A DNA stretch of 64,000 bases from CAMBDS01 sp964355675 (GTDB lineage: Bacteria; Electryoneota; AABM5-125-24; Hatepunaeales; Hatepunaeaceae), in contig CAYHEC010000004.1 of the NCBI GenBank assembly GCA_964355675.1, positions 134,500-198,499 of the forward strand, written 5' to 3'. The notes under the pieces are model-generated. The model was not told where the DNA came from and did not search any database. It saw only the letters and a program-made list of their open reading frames with translations. Within the stretch, counting starts at the first letter, position 1. Each line of letters opens with the position of its first letter. Positions 37,783 through 46,340 of the stretch are shown piece by piece. Both the position numbers and the translations under genes were made by a program.

Positions 37783-38267
37783 GGCCCAACGAGCTGAATA
37801 TCTGCACCGTCGATATCAAACCATTGTGGATACTTGGCGACAGAATCGTACTCGATTTGCAACGACCTCTCATGCCCTTCTTCAAATAAAGCCAGATAAA
37901 GCAAAATCCTCTTGCCAGTCGGATCGTCAGATTTGTTTGCCGCATCTTTGTAAAACTTCACAGCCTGACGTTCTTTTTCAATTGCTTCGAGGATAATCTC
38001 AGCCATCGGAACCTTAAGATCAAACGAACCATTTTTACGAGGGGCTTTCTTCGGTAATGGAGGTTTCTCCTCGCCGGTGTACCGCTTCAGCAGATTATAA
38101 AGCATCTCGCGATGAGCTTTCTCTTCGCGAGCCAAGGAGCTGAATTTTTCACGCACCAACGGGTTCTTAACCTGAAGTGCCATTAGTTGATAACGTTTGT
38201 AGGCTTCGACTTCCTGTGCTATCGCAAGACCGATTACCTCTATACTACTGAGGTCTGATTCTATCAT
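37779..38267 (-). CDS. Ferritin-like/rubrerythrin-family diiron protein
   Basis: 162 residues forming a four-helix pattern. The metal-ligand helices are visible as AIAQEVEAYKRYQLM, SLAREEKAHREML (EExxH), EAIEKERQAVKFYKD and LALFEEGHERSLQIEY (EExH). There is no C-terminal rubredoxin domain, so it is a short ferritin-like protein rather than classical rubrerythrin. A linker rich in Lys and Pro separates the two helix pairs. It probably handles peroxide or iron in the cytoplasm, and it lies next to an FMN enzyme and, after a gap, a Bcp peroxiredoxin, which suggests an oxidative-stress neighbourhood. Confidence 0.82.
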   Translation of the reverse strand: MIESDLSSIEVIGLAIAQEVEAYKRYQLMALQVKNPLVREKFSSLAREEKAHREMLYNLLKRYTGEEKPPLPKKAPRKNGSFDLKVPMAEIILEAIEKERQAVKFYKDAANKSDDPTGKRILLYLALFEEGHERSLQIEYDSVAKYPQWFDIDGADIQLVGP

Positions 38268-38454
38268 TGATTGTCCAGATGTGTGTATAACGAAACGATT
38301 TATATTTTGAGAGTTCTGTATCTATTTAATAATTAGAGTCCATTGAAAAAGTCTCAAGATTCGGTAGGAAAGGGCGTTCATTCCGGCAAAAGCAGACATA
38401 GGCCCGTTCTACCATGCAAAACGTCCGGTTTACAAACTTTTTTACAGATGCGTC

Positions 38455-39048
38455 CTATTTCCTTGAGACAATTGCCTTTTCAACTTCAGCAAGAACTTCC
38501 ACTGCATGGCCTTCGACACTAACCGGCGACCAGACGCGTATAACCTTGCCCTCCGGATCGATCAATACCGTTGAACGAGTCACTCCCTCGTATGATTTGC
38601 CCGCAAAGCTCTTTTTTCCCCAAACGCCATAGAGCTTAAGAGTCTCTTTACTGGTATCGGCAAGCAGAGTAAAAGGAAGATGATACCCGGTAATGAATTT
38701 CACGTGACTTGCCGCCGAATCGGGACTCATACCCAATATTACCGTGCCGGTCTTTTGGTATAGCGAAAAATTGTCTCTGAAGTCACATGACTCTTTAGTG
38801 CAACCGGGTGTGTTATCCTTTGGATAAAAATATAACACAACAAAACTGCCTCGCAAGTCGTGTAGCGAAACTAATTCACCCGCTTGATTGGGTAAGGTAA
38901 AATCAGGAGCCTCGCTCCCAATTTGAAGGATCGAATTTATCGACATTGAATCTTCCGATGAATGATTTAAGGAATTTGAAGGAGTGGCGTCTTGAAGCTG
39001 AGGCACGACTGATGTAACGCAGACGACCAATATGTAATATAGTAACAT
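38455..39048 (-). CDS. bcp: Thiol peroxidase Bcp (PrxQ-type peroxiredoxin)
   Basis: The core from about residue 40 has APDFTLPNQAG, FYPKDNTPGCTKESCDF (peroxidatic Cys and a second Cys five residues later, the atypical 2-Cys PrxQ arrangement) and STVLIDPEGKVIRVW. It reduces hydrogen peroxide and organic peroxides using thioredoxin. The full frame from ATG 39048 has a hydrophobic N-terminus (LLYYILVVCVTSVV) that could be a signal peptide. A second ATG at 38946 (MSINSILQ), with GGAA upstream, would give a cytoplasmic protein of 163 residues, close to the usual length. I cannot choose between them. Confidence 0.9.
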   Translation of the reverse strand: MLLYYILVVCVTSVVPQLQDATPSNSLNHSSEDSMSINSILQIGSEAPDFTLPNQAGELVSLHDLRGSFVVLYFYPKDNTPGCTKESCDFRDNFSLYQKTGTVILGMSPDSAASHVKFITGYHLPFTLLADTSKETLKLYGVWGKKSFAGKSYEGVTRSTVLIDPEGKVIRVWSPVSVEGHAVEVLAEVEKAIVSRK

Positions 39049-39094
39049 CTTTAGGTACTTTTCAAATATAAATTGTATGGAAAACTAACAATCA

Positions 39095-41863
39095 TCACTT
39101 GACCAGCGCAATTTTTCTCACTAAACTTTTTGAATCGGCATCAAGTTTAAGAAAATAAAGACCCGGTGGAATGGTCGAGTAGTCGATTGTTTGATTAATA
39201 ATTCCCGTTTCTTCCGTTGTTTCCAAAGTTCGCACAAGCTCTCCACTTGCGGAGTACATTCGAATTATCGCTCCTGCAGAAGCGGCGTATTTAATTCGAA
39301 ATGTCGAATTGAATGGATTCGGATATGCTTCTAACAATAGCGGAGAAATTGGCATGATTTCTTTGGTTGGTGTTTCCAAATTGGTGCCAGTTACAGACAG
39401 ATGGTCGATCGACCATCCGCCTCCTTCGACCCCGGTGTCAGAGGCGAAGCGAAGCCGGACTCGGATTGCCCCTGCTGGGCCGCCAAGCGGTATTCTGTCT
39501 TCCCGCCAATCGAATGATCCGTTCCAACAAGCGCCACCACCGTATGTCCCAATCTCGACAGACCGGCCATTGTATCCTCCAATAGGTATAGCTCTTGACC
39601 ACTCCCTACCTCGGTTCACTTCGATCACACAAGCGTCATATTCAGCCTCAACGTCGATACAATGACGGATTCTCAGCTCGGCGTCAGCGTCAAGGATCAT
39701 GAGGGGCATTTCAAGTACGGCGTCCGAACGCGCTGGGTAAAAGAGCGTATCGGGACCTCCGAAGGCGAGACCACCAGACCCGTCACAAGCCGTGGAATCC
39801 CAGCGCCAGACATCGGCGTAACCTTCCGTCACTGCAAAGTGCTCGATCCACTGAGGAACAATATCGAAATCATCTGTAAAAGTTGCATCCGCTGATAATG
39901 GAAGCGCAATGACTCCTTTGCCATACTCAATTCCATTACGGACAACATGCAACCTCACTACACTGCAGAAAGAAGCATTGGCAAACGGCATAATTCTGTA
40001 TTCTATTGCTTGCGTTACCCTTTGTTGCCCCGGAGCAAGTGACTCGATAAAACATTGTTCGGAAAGTAAATCAAAATAAGCGTCTAAAGGTTCCAGCAAC
40101 ACCTCCGCTTGACCTGACAGTGAATTCCCACCGACATTTCCGAAAGAAACAGTCAGAACACCTGAATCTCCCGGACCTACAAATCCATCCCGATCCTCCT
40201 CGGATGCTATGGTAGCAAAGGAGGTTGGTTGAATTTTAGCATTGCGAATAACCAAAGATACTCTATCCCACCAAGGCTCAGCGTCTAAAGGGGTCATTCT
40301 GACAGTAAATATAACTTTATGGTTATCGGGCGTTTCGGGTCCGACCGTGATTCGAACGCCATCAGCGGCTATTACTTGGCCAACGGCAACTCCCTCGACT
40401 TCGAATTCTGCATGCTGAATGCTTATTAATGTATCATCAGTAATTACGATCCCACTGATATTGGAAAAAACCCGTTCACTTCTATTAGTTAAAAAAAGTC
40501 TCACATCGACAGTCTCACCTGCATCTGGTATGCCGTCTCCATCTCCATCGTCGTCCAAAACCTCATTTTCGACGACTTGTAACCCACGGGGAACTTTGAG
40601 TGTCGGGTCGCCAAAATACGTCATCCCATAAAACCAGGAGCGCGCCCAATTCTCGTGACCCGCATCATGCGCATGAAGTGTAAACCAGTTCTTGAAGGCA
40701 TTGCCAAAAGTTTCACCTTCTCCAAGGGGTGCATAGTAATCATCAAAGAACAGCATTCCTCCGACTTTCGTAGATCCAACCGCACCGAGTCCAAATGGTG
40801 GTTTGAGAGAGTAAAGTGCTCCCAAACATAGGTTCCTATTGAGATTCATCGCTGAACAAGCAAACAGGTTATAGAAAAACGTCTGCGGTACAACATCCTC
40901 GCGCAAGGTCCTAAAGCGAAAATACTCGTTTTGTCTGTTACGATCAACCCGAAACAGATGAGAATCCGCGGTCGAATGAACTGCAACCTGCACAAGTTCA
41001 TACCCTTCGCCAAGGCGGTTGATATATCCTGCGACGGATGTGGTTTCTGGATCAGCCTCAACGTCAACCAGTCCGAAGGCGAGTTGCATTTCCTCTCCCC
41101 ATTCCTTCGCAACAAAGGCCCAGTCATCATCGATATAGCCAAGCGCCTTGTGAGGAAGTGTCAATTCGCCTTGACGGAAGGCATGCGCTCGGTCGAGATA
41201 GAGGCCGACGAGTGAGTCTTCACTTAATCTACTCAAATCGTAGGCGGCAATCCTTCCCAGCCAGACATCGGGCTCCCACTCACCACTGTGACCATCATAA
41301 ATTCCATTACCTGAGGTATCGATCCAATCGCCATTAAAATCCATAAAAAAAAGATCTATTGGATATTCGGCGAGACGTAAATTATCGGGTTCTTCTTCCG
41401 AATTAAAATACTCGCTTTGCTCAAACCATGCTAATGGCATCTGCCCGGCAAACACTATCCCCACCACGTCGTCGCCACCTTCCTGTACGAGTAAGGATTT
41501 CAATTCTTCTGCGGTACCTCCTTCTACGTCAAACAAGGTAACATCATATCCTTCATCCTGCAAATCCTGCCGGTAAATCTCAAATTGATCGACGTGCGCT
41601 TCCAACAGGCGGTGATTTACGGTTAAAAGGATTCGACCATCTTCGTCGCGTTGAGGAATACTAGTCCGATGAAAAGTGGTCGTATTATACGTAACAAATT
41701 GTGATTCAGGGAATTTTCGAAGGTAATCAGCGCGGGTTAGTGGTGGCGAATCCGAGATGTCACGCGAATAGGGAATATAGCCATACTCAATGGGCCGAGA
41801 GATTACAGTAGGCGAAACTCCGAGGATTGAGATCAAACTGAATAGTATAAAGACGAGCTTCAT
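39095..41863 (-). CDS. T9SS-exported protein with a C25/caspase-fold peptidase-like domain
   Basis: About 922 residues. A signal peptide (LVFILFSLISILGVSPTVIS) is followed by an alpha-beta domain to about residue 425 that resembles gingipain-family (C25) caspase folds. It has VVGIVFAGQMPLAWFE, DVWLGRI, VQVAVHSTADSHLF (candidate catalytic His near 293) and FYNLFACSAMNL (candidate Cys near 331), then GAVGSTKVGG and YFGDPTLKV. Beta modules follow (DDDGDGDGIPDAGETVDV, GPGDSGVLTVSFGNVGG). A jelly-roll with GGGWSIDHLSV and a T9SS tail (AYPNPFNSTFRIKY, IPPGLYFLKL) complete it. It is probably a cell-surface or secreted peptidase; it lacks the features needed to call PorU. The start is the ATG at 41863. 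Whether the Cys-His pair is active cannot be judged. Confidence 0.75.
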   Translation of the reverse strand: MKLVFILFSLISILGVSPTVISRPIEYGYIPYSRDISDSPPLTRADYLRKFPESQFVTYNTTTFHRTSIPQRDEDGRILLTVNHRLLEAHVDQFEIYRQDLQDEGYDVTLFDVEGGTAEELKSLLVQEGGDDVVGIVFAGQMPLAWFEQSEYFNSEEEPDNLRLAEYPIDLFFMDFNGDWIDTSGNGIYDGHSGEWEPDVWLGRIAAYDLSRLSEDSLVGLYLDRAHAFRQGELTLPHKALGYIDDDWAFVAKEWGEEMQLAFGLVDVEADPETTSVAGYINRLGEGYELVQVAVHSTADSHLFRVDRNRQNEYFRFRTLREDVVPQTFFYNLFACSAMNLNRNLCLGALYSLKPPFGLGAVGSTKVGGMLFFDDYYAPLGEGETFGNAFKNWFTLHAHDAGHENWARSWFYGMTYFGDPTLKVPRGLQVVENEVLDDDGDGDGIPDAGETVDVRLFLTNRSERVFSNISGIVITDDTLISIQHAEFEVEGVAVGQVIAADGVRITVGPETPDNHKVIFTVRMTPLDAEPWWDRVSLVIRNAKIQPTSFATIASEEDRDGFVGPGDSGVLTVSFGNVGGNSLSGQAEVLLEPLDAYFDLLSEQCFIESLAPGQQRVTQAIEYRIMPFANASFCSVVRLHVVRNGIEYGKGVIALPLSADATFTDDFDIVPQWIEHFAVTEGYADVWRWDSTACDGSGGLAFGGPDTLFYPARSDAVLEMPLMILDADAELRIRHCIDVEAEYDACVIEVNRGREWSRAIPIGGYNGRSVEIGTYGGGACWNGSFDWREDRIPLGGPAGAIRVRLRFASDTGVEGGGWSIDHLSVTGTNLETPTKEIMPISPLLLEAYPNPFNSTFRIKYAASAGAIIRMYSASGELVRTLETTEETGIINQTIDYSTIPPGLYFLKLDADSKSLVRKIALVK

Positions 41864-42044
41864 AATCAATTGGTTTTCTTATGGTTAATAAATCCAGAGT
41901 GCCAGATGGTAAGGAAGTGTTTGCAAAATGCCGTCTGGTGAAAAGCTCCTATCGATCCCTTGGACTTTTCGTCAGAAATTTATTAAGATCTCTAAATGGT
42001 GAATTTTGGTAGGTAATACGAATTTTATTGTGTTAGTGATAGGA

Positions 42045-43346
42045 TTATTTTTGCTCCGTTCTTCTCCTATAGCCATTGTAAACTAAATATGCGACAAACA
42101 ATAATATCAACGAATTGAGTAAGATAAATATTCTTCGAGGTGAAATATTCTTAATTGGTTTTCGATTACGTTCCCGCCAATCAGGAACCGGATAAACGTC
42201 GTCAGTAATTGCGTTCTCTTGAGGCCAAATGGTGAGCCAGGATTCCCCCACCTGCTGTTGTGCGAAGGTCGCTGTTCTATTTTGGTGGTAAAATTTGCTG
42301 TAACTCTCGAACTGTATCTTCCCAAAAACCGTAATAAATTGCTGTTCCGAGAGTTCCAGTCTCAACTGCTCGCGTCCAATTATTGTTGGGTTACCAAGAA
42401 GGCTTGATAGTATCTGAATGCCGCTATAACACGCCGCCGCTCGAAAATCAGGCGTCTCTAAATATTTTGCTTCAAACGATTCACAAAATTTCTTTACTTC
42501 CGGTTGCGACCGATCAGCTATCCAAACTCGTGGAGCTATAACATACTCAGCGGCTCCCTCAGAAGCAGATATCAATCGACCATCTCCCAGTTCGGTCATC
42601 CCAACGATAAAAGCATACGGAATATAATCTGCTTGACGACATTGTCTTAGAAAACGCGCCACGTCCAATGTACTGCCAAAAAGCCAGACCAGCGCCGGTT
42701 TAGAATTTGTCAGCAAATCTATCTGTACCTTGAAGTCTTGAGTGCCATGCTCATAGGGAAACCAGGCCTTGTCGCCTTCCCAATGGAGAGCCAAGTCTCT
42801 TTCTATGTCGCCGATGAATCCCGAAAACCTGGTGCCCCGGTCATAGACTACCGCCGCCAGTCTCCCGCGTCCTGCAACCGTCGCCGCCCAAGAAATAGTT
42901 CCGTCATTGAAATCAGAAATCGGAGGAATCAGCCGAAAGACAAATTTGCGGTAGGTAAAAGTGAGACTGTCTGCAGTGTTACAATCGATCAGGTGTGGAA
43001 TACCAGCTTCTTCGGCGCATGTAGCGATTAGCGATGTCGCTGAACTTGGCATTCCTCCAATGAACGCAACAACTTCGGGATCACCAGCATACTTTGATAA
43101 TACAATAGGAAGACTTTTTAAATCACTGCAATCTTCTATTATCAATTCAAAAGGAAGTTCAGAACCATTCGATTGGATTGCGGCATGGTAGGCAGATCGC
43201 ATTACGTAACCGACCTCAGCCCACTCACCGTTTTCTGGTAGAAATGCAACTACCCTGCTGGCGGCAATAGTTGACAGTGATGTACTTCCGATGATAGCTA
43301 TCCCAGCGCACGATACCGCAAGCCATCGAAGGAAGCGGAAAGGCAT
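42045..43346 (-). CDS. Membrane-anchored periplasmic binding protein (LivJ/receptor-ligand type)
   Basis: 433 residues from ATG 43346, which has GAGGT upstream; a longer frame would overlap the previous gene. A signal peptide (WLAVSCAGIAIIGSTSLS) is followed by a type 1 periplasmic binding fold of the branched-chain amino-acid/ANF receptor family. VAFIGGMPSSATSLIATCAEEAGIP, LAAVVYDRGTRFSGF and LVWLFGSTLDVARFLRQC correspond to the beta-alpha units. Unlike a standard binding protein it ends in one membrane helix (IFILLNSLILLFVAYLVY) and a basic tail. No permease or ATPase gene is adjacent. It could therefore be a tethered ligand sensor rather than a transporter subunit; the ligand is unknown. 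Confidence 0.72.
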   Translation of the reverse strand: MPFRFLRWLAVSCAGIAIIGSTSLSTIAASRVVAFLPENGEWAEVGYVMRSAYHAAIQSNGSELPFELIIEDCSDLKSLPIVLSKYAGDPEVVAFIGGMPSSATSLIATCAEEAGIPHLIDCNTADSLTFTYRKFVFRLIPPISDFNDGTISWAATVAGRGRLAAVVYDRGTRFSGFIGDIERDLALHWEGDKAWFPYEHGTQDFKVQIDLLTNSKPALVWLFGSTLDVARFLRQCRQADYIPYAFIVGMTELGDGRLISASEGAAEYVIAPRVWIADRSQPEVKKFCESFEAKYLETPDFRAAACYSGIQILSSLLGNPTIIGREQLRLELSEQQFITVFGKIQFESYSKFYHQNRTATFAQQQVGESWLTIWPQENAITDDVYPVPDWRERNRKPIKNISPRRIFILLNSLILLFVAYLVYNGYRRRTEQK

Positions 43347-43359
43347 TATAACCTCAATT

Positions 43360-44118
43360 TTAGAATAGCCACCCAAGGTACATTTTGGTAAACCGGATAA
43401 CCACACCAACGCCAGCGGTGTTTTCAACTTTATTCCAAAGCCCATTGACACTAAGAAGGATATTGAATCCTATCATAACCGCCACTAAAATACCAATCAT
43501 CACCGTAGATAGCTTCCGGTAGCGCTTTAGACTTGTGACCCCCAGTTTGTCGATAAATAATCTAAACCTGACATCCTCAAGCCATCTCGGATCCATAAAG
43601 AGACCGACTATCGACCAGGCCGAAGCCAGCCACCATCCCATCAGAGCGATATAACTTGGAAAATAGGTAAAGAATGTGCCTGGACCTATCCACAGAACGC
43701 AAGAAATAATTCCGGCGGCAAGAGCCGTGTAGGTCACTTTCCGAACATTTCTTATCATTCCGCGTTCGCGCATGATAAAATCACTGCCGTACGGATTCTT
43801 CAATGGTAGCAGAATCTTCATGCACATATCAATAAGCATTCCACCGAAAAACGTCGCTCCCAGAGCGAGAAAAAGATTGTCTCCAAAATAGGTTAGCAGG
43901 TGGGTATGACCGAGCAATATTTCGAGTAATCCCATACCAATTAAGAAGATAAAAAAATAAATGCTCCAGAAAATAACGCCCTTTTCCTGAAGATATTCTA
44001 CGAAACCATCCCAGAATAACTCCCATTTGGAGGGATCGGGAAGCCTCTCGCCACAATGAGGACATTTCCAATTGACTGGAATTTTAAGGATAAGAGTATC
44101 ACAAGAAGCGCATTTCAT
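43360..44118 (-). CDS. Membrane protein with N-terminal zinc ribbon
   Basis: 252 residues, not recognised as a named family. The N-terminus has CASC and CPHC pairs (residues 3-6 and 19-22), a typical zinc ribbon. At least four hydrophobic helices follow: IFWSIYFFIFLIGMGLLEIL, NLFLALGATFFGGMLIDM, VTYTALAAGIISCVLWIG and MIGILVAVMIGFNILL. It lies 13 bases upstream of the anchored binding-protein gene, so the two are very likely co-transcribed and may work together. The zinc ribbon should be cytoplasmic. Function unknown. Confidence 0.7.
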   Translation of the reverse strand: MKCASCDTLILKIPVNWKCPHCGERLPDPSKWELFWDGFVEYLQEKGVIFWSIYFFIFLIGMGLLEILLGHTHLLTYFGDNLFLALGATFFGGMLIDMCMKILLPLKNPYGSDFIMRERGMIRNVRKVTYTALAAGIISCVLWIGPGTFFTYFPSYIALMGWWLASAWSIVGLFMDPRWLEDVRFRLFIDKLGVTSLKRYRKLSTVMIGILVAVMIGFNILLSVNGLWNKVENTAGVGVVIRFTKMYLGWLF

Positions 44119-44353
44119 TCAGCTTCGACCTGACTTTTTATTGTTTGGCAGATAATGGATAAGGTAATCAAGAAGATTACAATGCAAGATGAGGACAGTT
44201 AAAATCCCTCTTTTCTATAATAAAGTCATTTCTAAGCCGTTCAGCAAATTTTCACTGTCCTAATGCTGACTTAAACAGCTTTAGGGGCTGTGGCCCAAAT
44301 TCCAAATGATAAAAATCGTGGCGTCTTTGAGCAACAGTCTCTTCGAAGACTCG

Positions 44354-45337
44354 CTAAAGCGTCCTTGAAATACCCAATCGATGAATTCGACCTAATGCTC
44401 CAAGCGGAGCGAACGCATAGTCGATAGACAAGTGCTGAACGAATAACCCCAATCCGAACGAGAAACCGGCAAAAGTATCACTGCTGTTACCAACCCGAAA
44501 TCCTTGACCGATACTGCGGTAACCAAATCGAAGATTGAATGGCTTCTCAGCGCCCGCTGGTAATATCTCGAACTCGCCCCCGACACTGAAAGCTAATCCA
44601 GGTTCATTCGGAAGAAAATCGACGTTCCAATCTCCTTCGCCTTTCCGCCGAAAATTGGTAGCTGTAAAAAGGGTAAGAGGCAGATGTTCAAGTCGTTTCG
44701 AAGCAGAGAGAACCAATTCAACCGGAGTTGGAGATTTATCTCCGGAATTCCCGTCGAAGTTGACGCCAAAATTCCTGATCGACAGACCAAACTTGAACTT
44801 TTCCCATTGTGGATCAAGCGTTAATCCAGCGTCTAAAGCTCCAGCAGATAAACTCTTGCCATCTAAATTCATCCAGTCAATTTTTCCGGCTACACCCCAA
44901 CTTCCGCGCCCGAACAGATCTCCGGCAATTCCAATCCCGAGCAAATTTTCCGATGCGTCAAACGAGCGTCCGGTTGCACCCTGATTCGATTCCATTTCAT
45001 CGAATTGACCATATCCATAGGTTTGAAGGTAAATCCCGACTCCAAACTCTCTTAATCGTCCGCTCCCTAACAATCTTCCGCTCCAGATATCGACGGGATA
45101 TTTTGCATAAGACACCGCGAAAAGTCTGTCACTGCTATACAGGGATGCTGGGTTTTGAGCAAATGCTCCAACATTTCCTGCTTCGGTCAGAGCCGCCCCG
45201 CCCAACGCAAGAAGGCGAGCGTCGGTAATCTCCATCATCAAGGGAAACCCACTGCGCAAGACAGCACCTCCCGCCTGATGAAATTTCCCCAGCATCAGGA
45301 CTATTATTCCTATGCTATAGATGATTTTGTTTGTCAT
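44354..45337 (-). CDS. PorV/PorQ-like outer-membrane protein (probable T9SS component)
   Basis: 327 residues from ATG 45337 with a signal peptide (IIYSIGIIVLMLGKFHQAGG). The segment EITDARLLALGGAALTEAG followed by AQNPASLY is the hallmark N-terminus of the PorV/PorQ family (FadL-like barrels). The C-terminus LSIDYAFAPLGALGRIHRLG matches the conserved last strands. In Bacteroidota PorV shuttles T9SS cargo to the attachment complex and PorQ takes part in the same complex; which one this is cannot be settled. The 23-base overlap with the upstream metallopeptidase gene shows that they are co-transcribed. An alternative start at 45442 is rejected because it adds a charged stretch before the signal peptide. 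Confidence 0.82.
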   Translation of the reverse strand: MTNKIIYSIGIIVLMLGKFHQAGGAVLRSGFPLMMEITDARLLALGGAALTEAGNVGAFAQNPASLYSSDRLFAVSYAKYPVDIWSGRLLGSGRLREFGVGIYLQTYGYGQFDEMESNQGATGRSFDASENLLGIGIAGDLFGRGSWGVAGKIDWMNLDGKSLSAGALDAGLTLDPQWEKFKFGLSIRNFGVNFDGNSGDKSPTPVELVLSASKRLEHLPLTLFTATNFRRKGEGDWNVDFLPNEPGLAFSVGGEFEILPAGAEKPFNLRFGYRSIGQGFRVGNSSDTFAGFSFGLGLFVQHLSIDYAFAPLGALGRIHRLGISRTL

Positions 45338-46340
45338 CAACAGATTCTTCCGCTTCATTTTCAGGACTTTCATTGAGTAATTCCTCTTGTTCTTCTTCTT
45401 CCCACTTCTTGAATTGCTTTCTCTTTCTAAGCCAGACTGCAAATGCCGCCATCGCGCTTAGCAGTAAAATCACCACCCAGATAATAGTATCCAGATCGAG
45501 AAACGCATAACTTCGATACCGTTTTTGAGCTGATTCGAGCCAGTCCGCCTGCCATGCCTCATACTCAACACCGGTACTTTTTTCAAATGCTGAATCAAAT
45601 TCAATGCCGGTTCCTACCATAAACAGGATGCTCCTGACAACCTCCCAGCCATACCAATCCAGTAGTCCCTGAGCGGCGGCGTGTGACTCGGCGTAAGCAA
45701 GCTGGGCGTCTGTGGCTGAAAAACTGAGGACGTCTTCGACTCTCGGCAATCCCATCATCCGGTCGGCAAGCGCCGCTCGAGCCAATCGACTCAATGAACC
45801 ACTGCGCGACTCACCCGACAAAACCTGCGAAAATCCCTCATTGAACCATTTCGGTATGCCCTTTCCAGCTGATGCTTCATCGAGCAGAATATGAGCCAGC
45901 TCGTGAGCCGTAAGAACAGATAGAGGAACACCTTCGTTGTAAAACAGAGGCGTCTTTACGACTATTTTGCGGTCTTTGGGATAAGCTACGCCTCCAGCCC
46001 ATTCCGGCACGCTCCCCTTGGTCAACCAAGCGAATTCCGACCGTGTCAACGGTAGCTCTATGTGAACCAAGTCTGGTAGCCGAGTTCCGAGATGTAACTC
46101 TATGTCGGGGACTATACTCCGCAACTCTCGATCAAGGTCCTCGACGACTCCGGGATCCTTTCCCCCGTACAAGTAAACGAAAGGAGGTCTTGTATAACTG
46201 TGGTATGTTCCCGGATCAACAGATCCGAAAGCCATACTCAGATACAATAGCGTGATTAAAATCGCTGAGAACCTACGTGAAACAATTCGGGTTATCGGGT
46301 GCTCATCAGGTTTCCACGGGATCGACATCGATTGCAACAA
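45315..46340 (-). CDS. Membrane-anchored MA-type (gluzincin) metallopeptidase
   Basis: About 341 residues. A signal or anchor segment (FSAILITLLYLSMAFGS) is followed by a peptidase-MA-like domain with VLTAHELAHILLDEASAG (HExxH zinc site near residues 145-149) and PKWFNEGFSQVLSG (third ligand Glu in the NEG motif). A C-terminal helix (IIWVVILLLSAMAAFAVW) and an acidic cytoplasmic tail close the protein, so the protease faces the periplasm. It is co-transcribed with the PorV/PorQ-like gene and could process exported proteins or peptidoglycan-linked substrates. I choose TTG 46340 because GGAGGTGA lies 8 bases before it; ATG 46328 would leave that site 20 bases away. Confidence 0.78.
   Translation of the reverse strand: MLQSMSIPWKPDEHPITRIVSRRFSAILITLLYLSMAFGSVDPGTYHSYTRPPFVYLYGGKDPGVVEDLDRELRSIVPDIELHLGTRLPDLVHIELPLTRSEFAWLTKGSVPEWAGGVAYPKDRKIVVKTPLFYNEGVPLSVLTAHELAHILLDEASAGKGIPKWFNEGFSQVLSGESRSGSLSRLARAALADRMMGLPRVEDVLSFSATDAQLAYAESHAAAQGLLDWYGWEVVRSILFMVGTGIEFDSAFEKSTGVEYEAWQADWLESAQKRYRSYAFLDLDTIIWVVILLLSAMAAFAVWLRKRKQFKKWEEEEQEELLNESPENEAEESVDDKQNHL

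Noticed and set aside
39095..41863. Identification of the caspase-fold protein as the T9SS sortase PorU
   Set aside because: It carries its own T9SS tail like a cargo, and its His and Cys contexts differ from those of PorU; only a general C25-like fold can be claimed.
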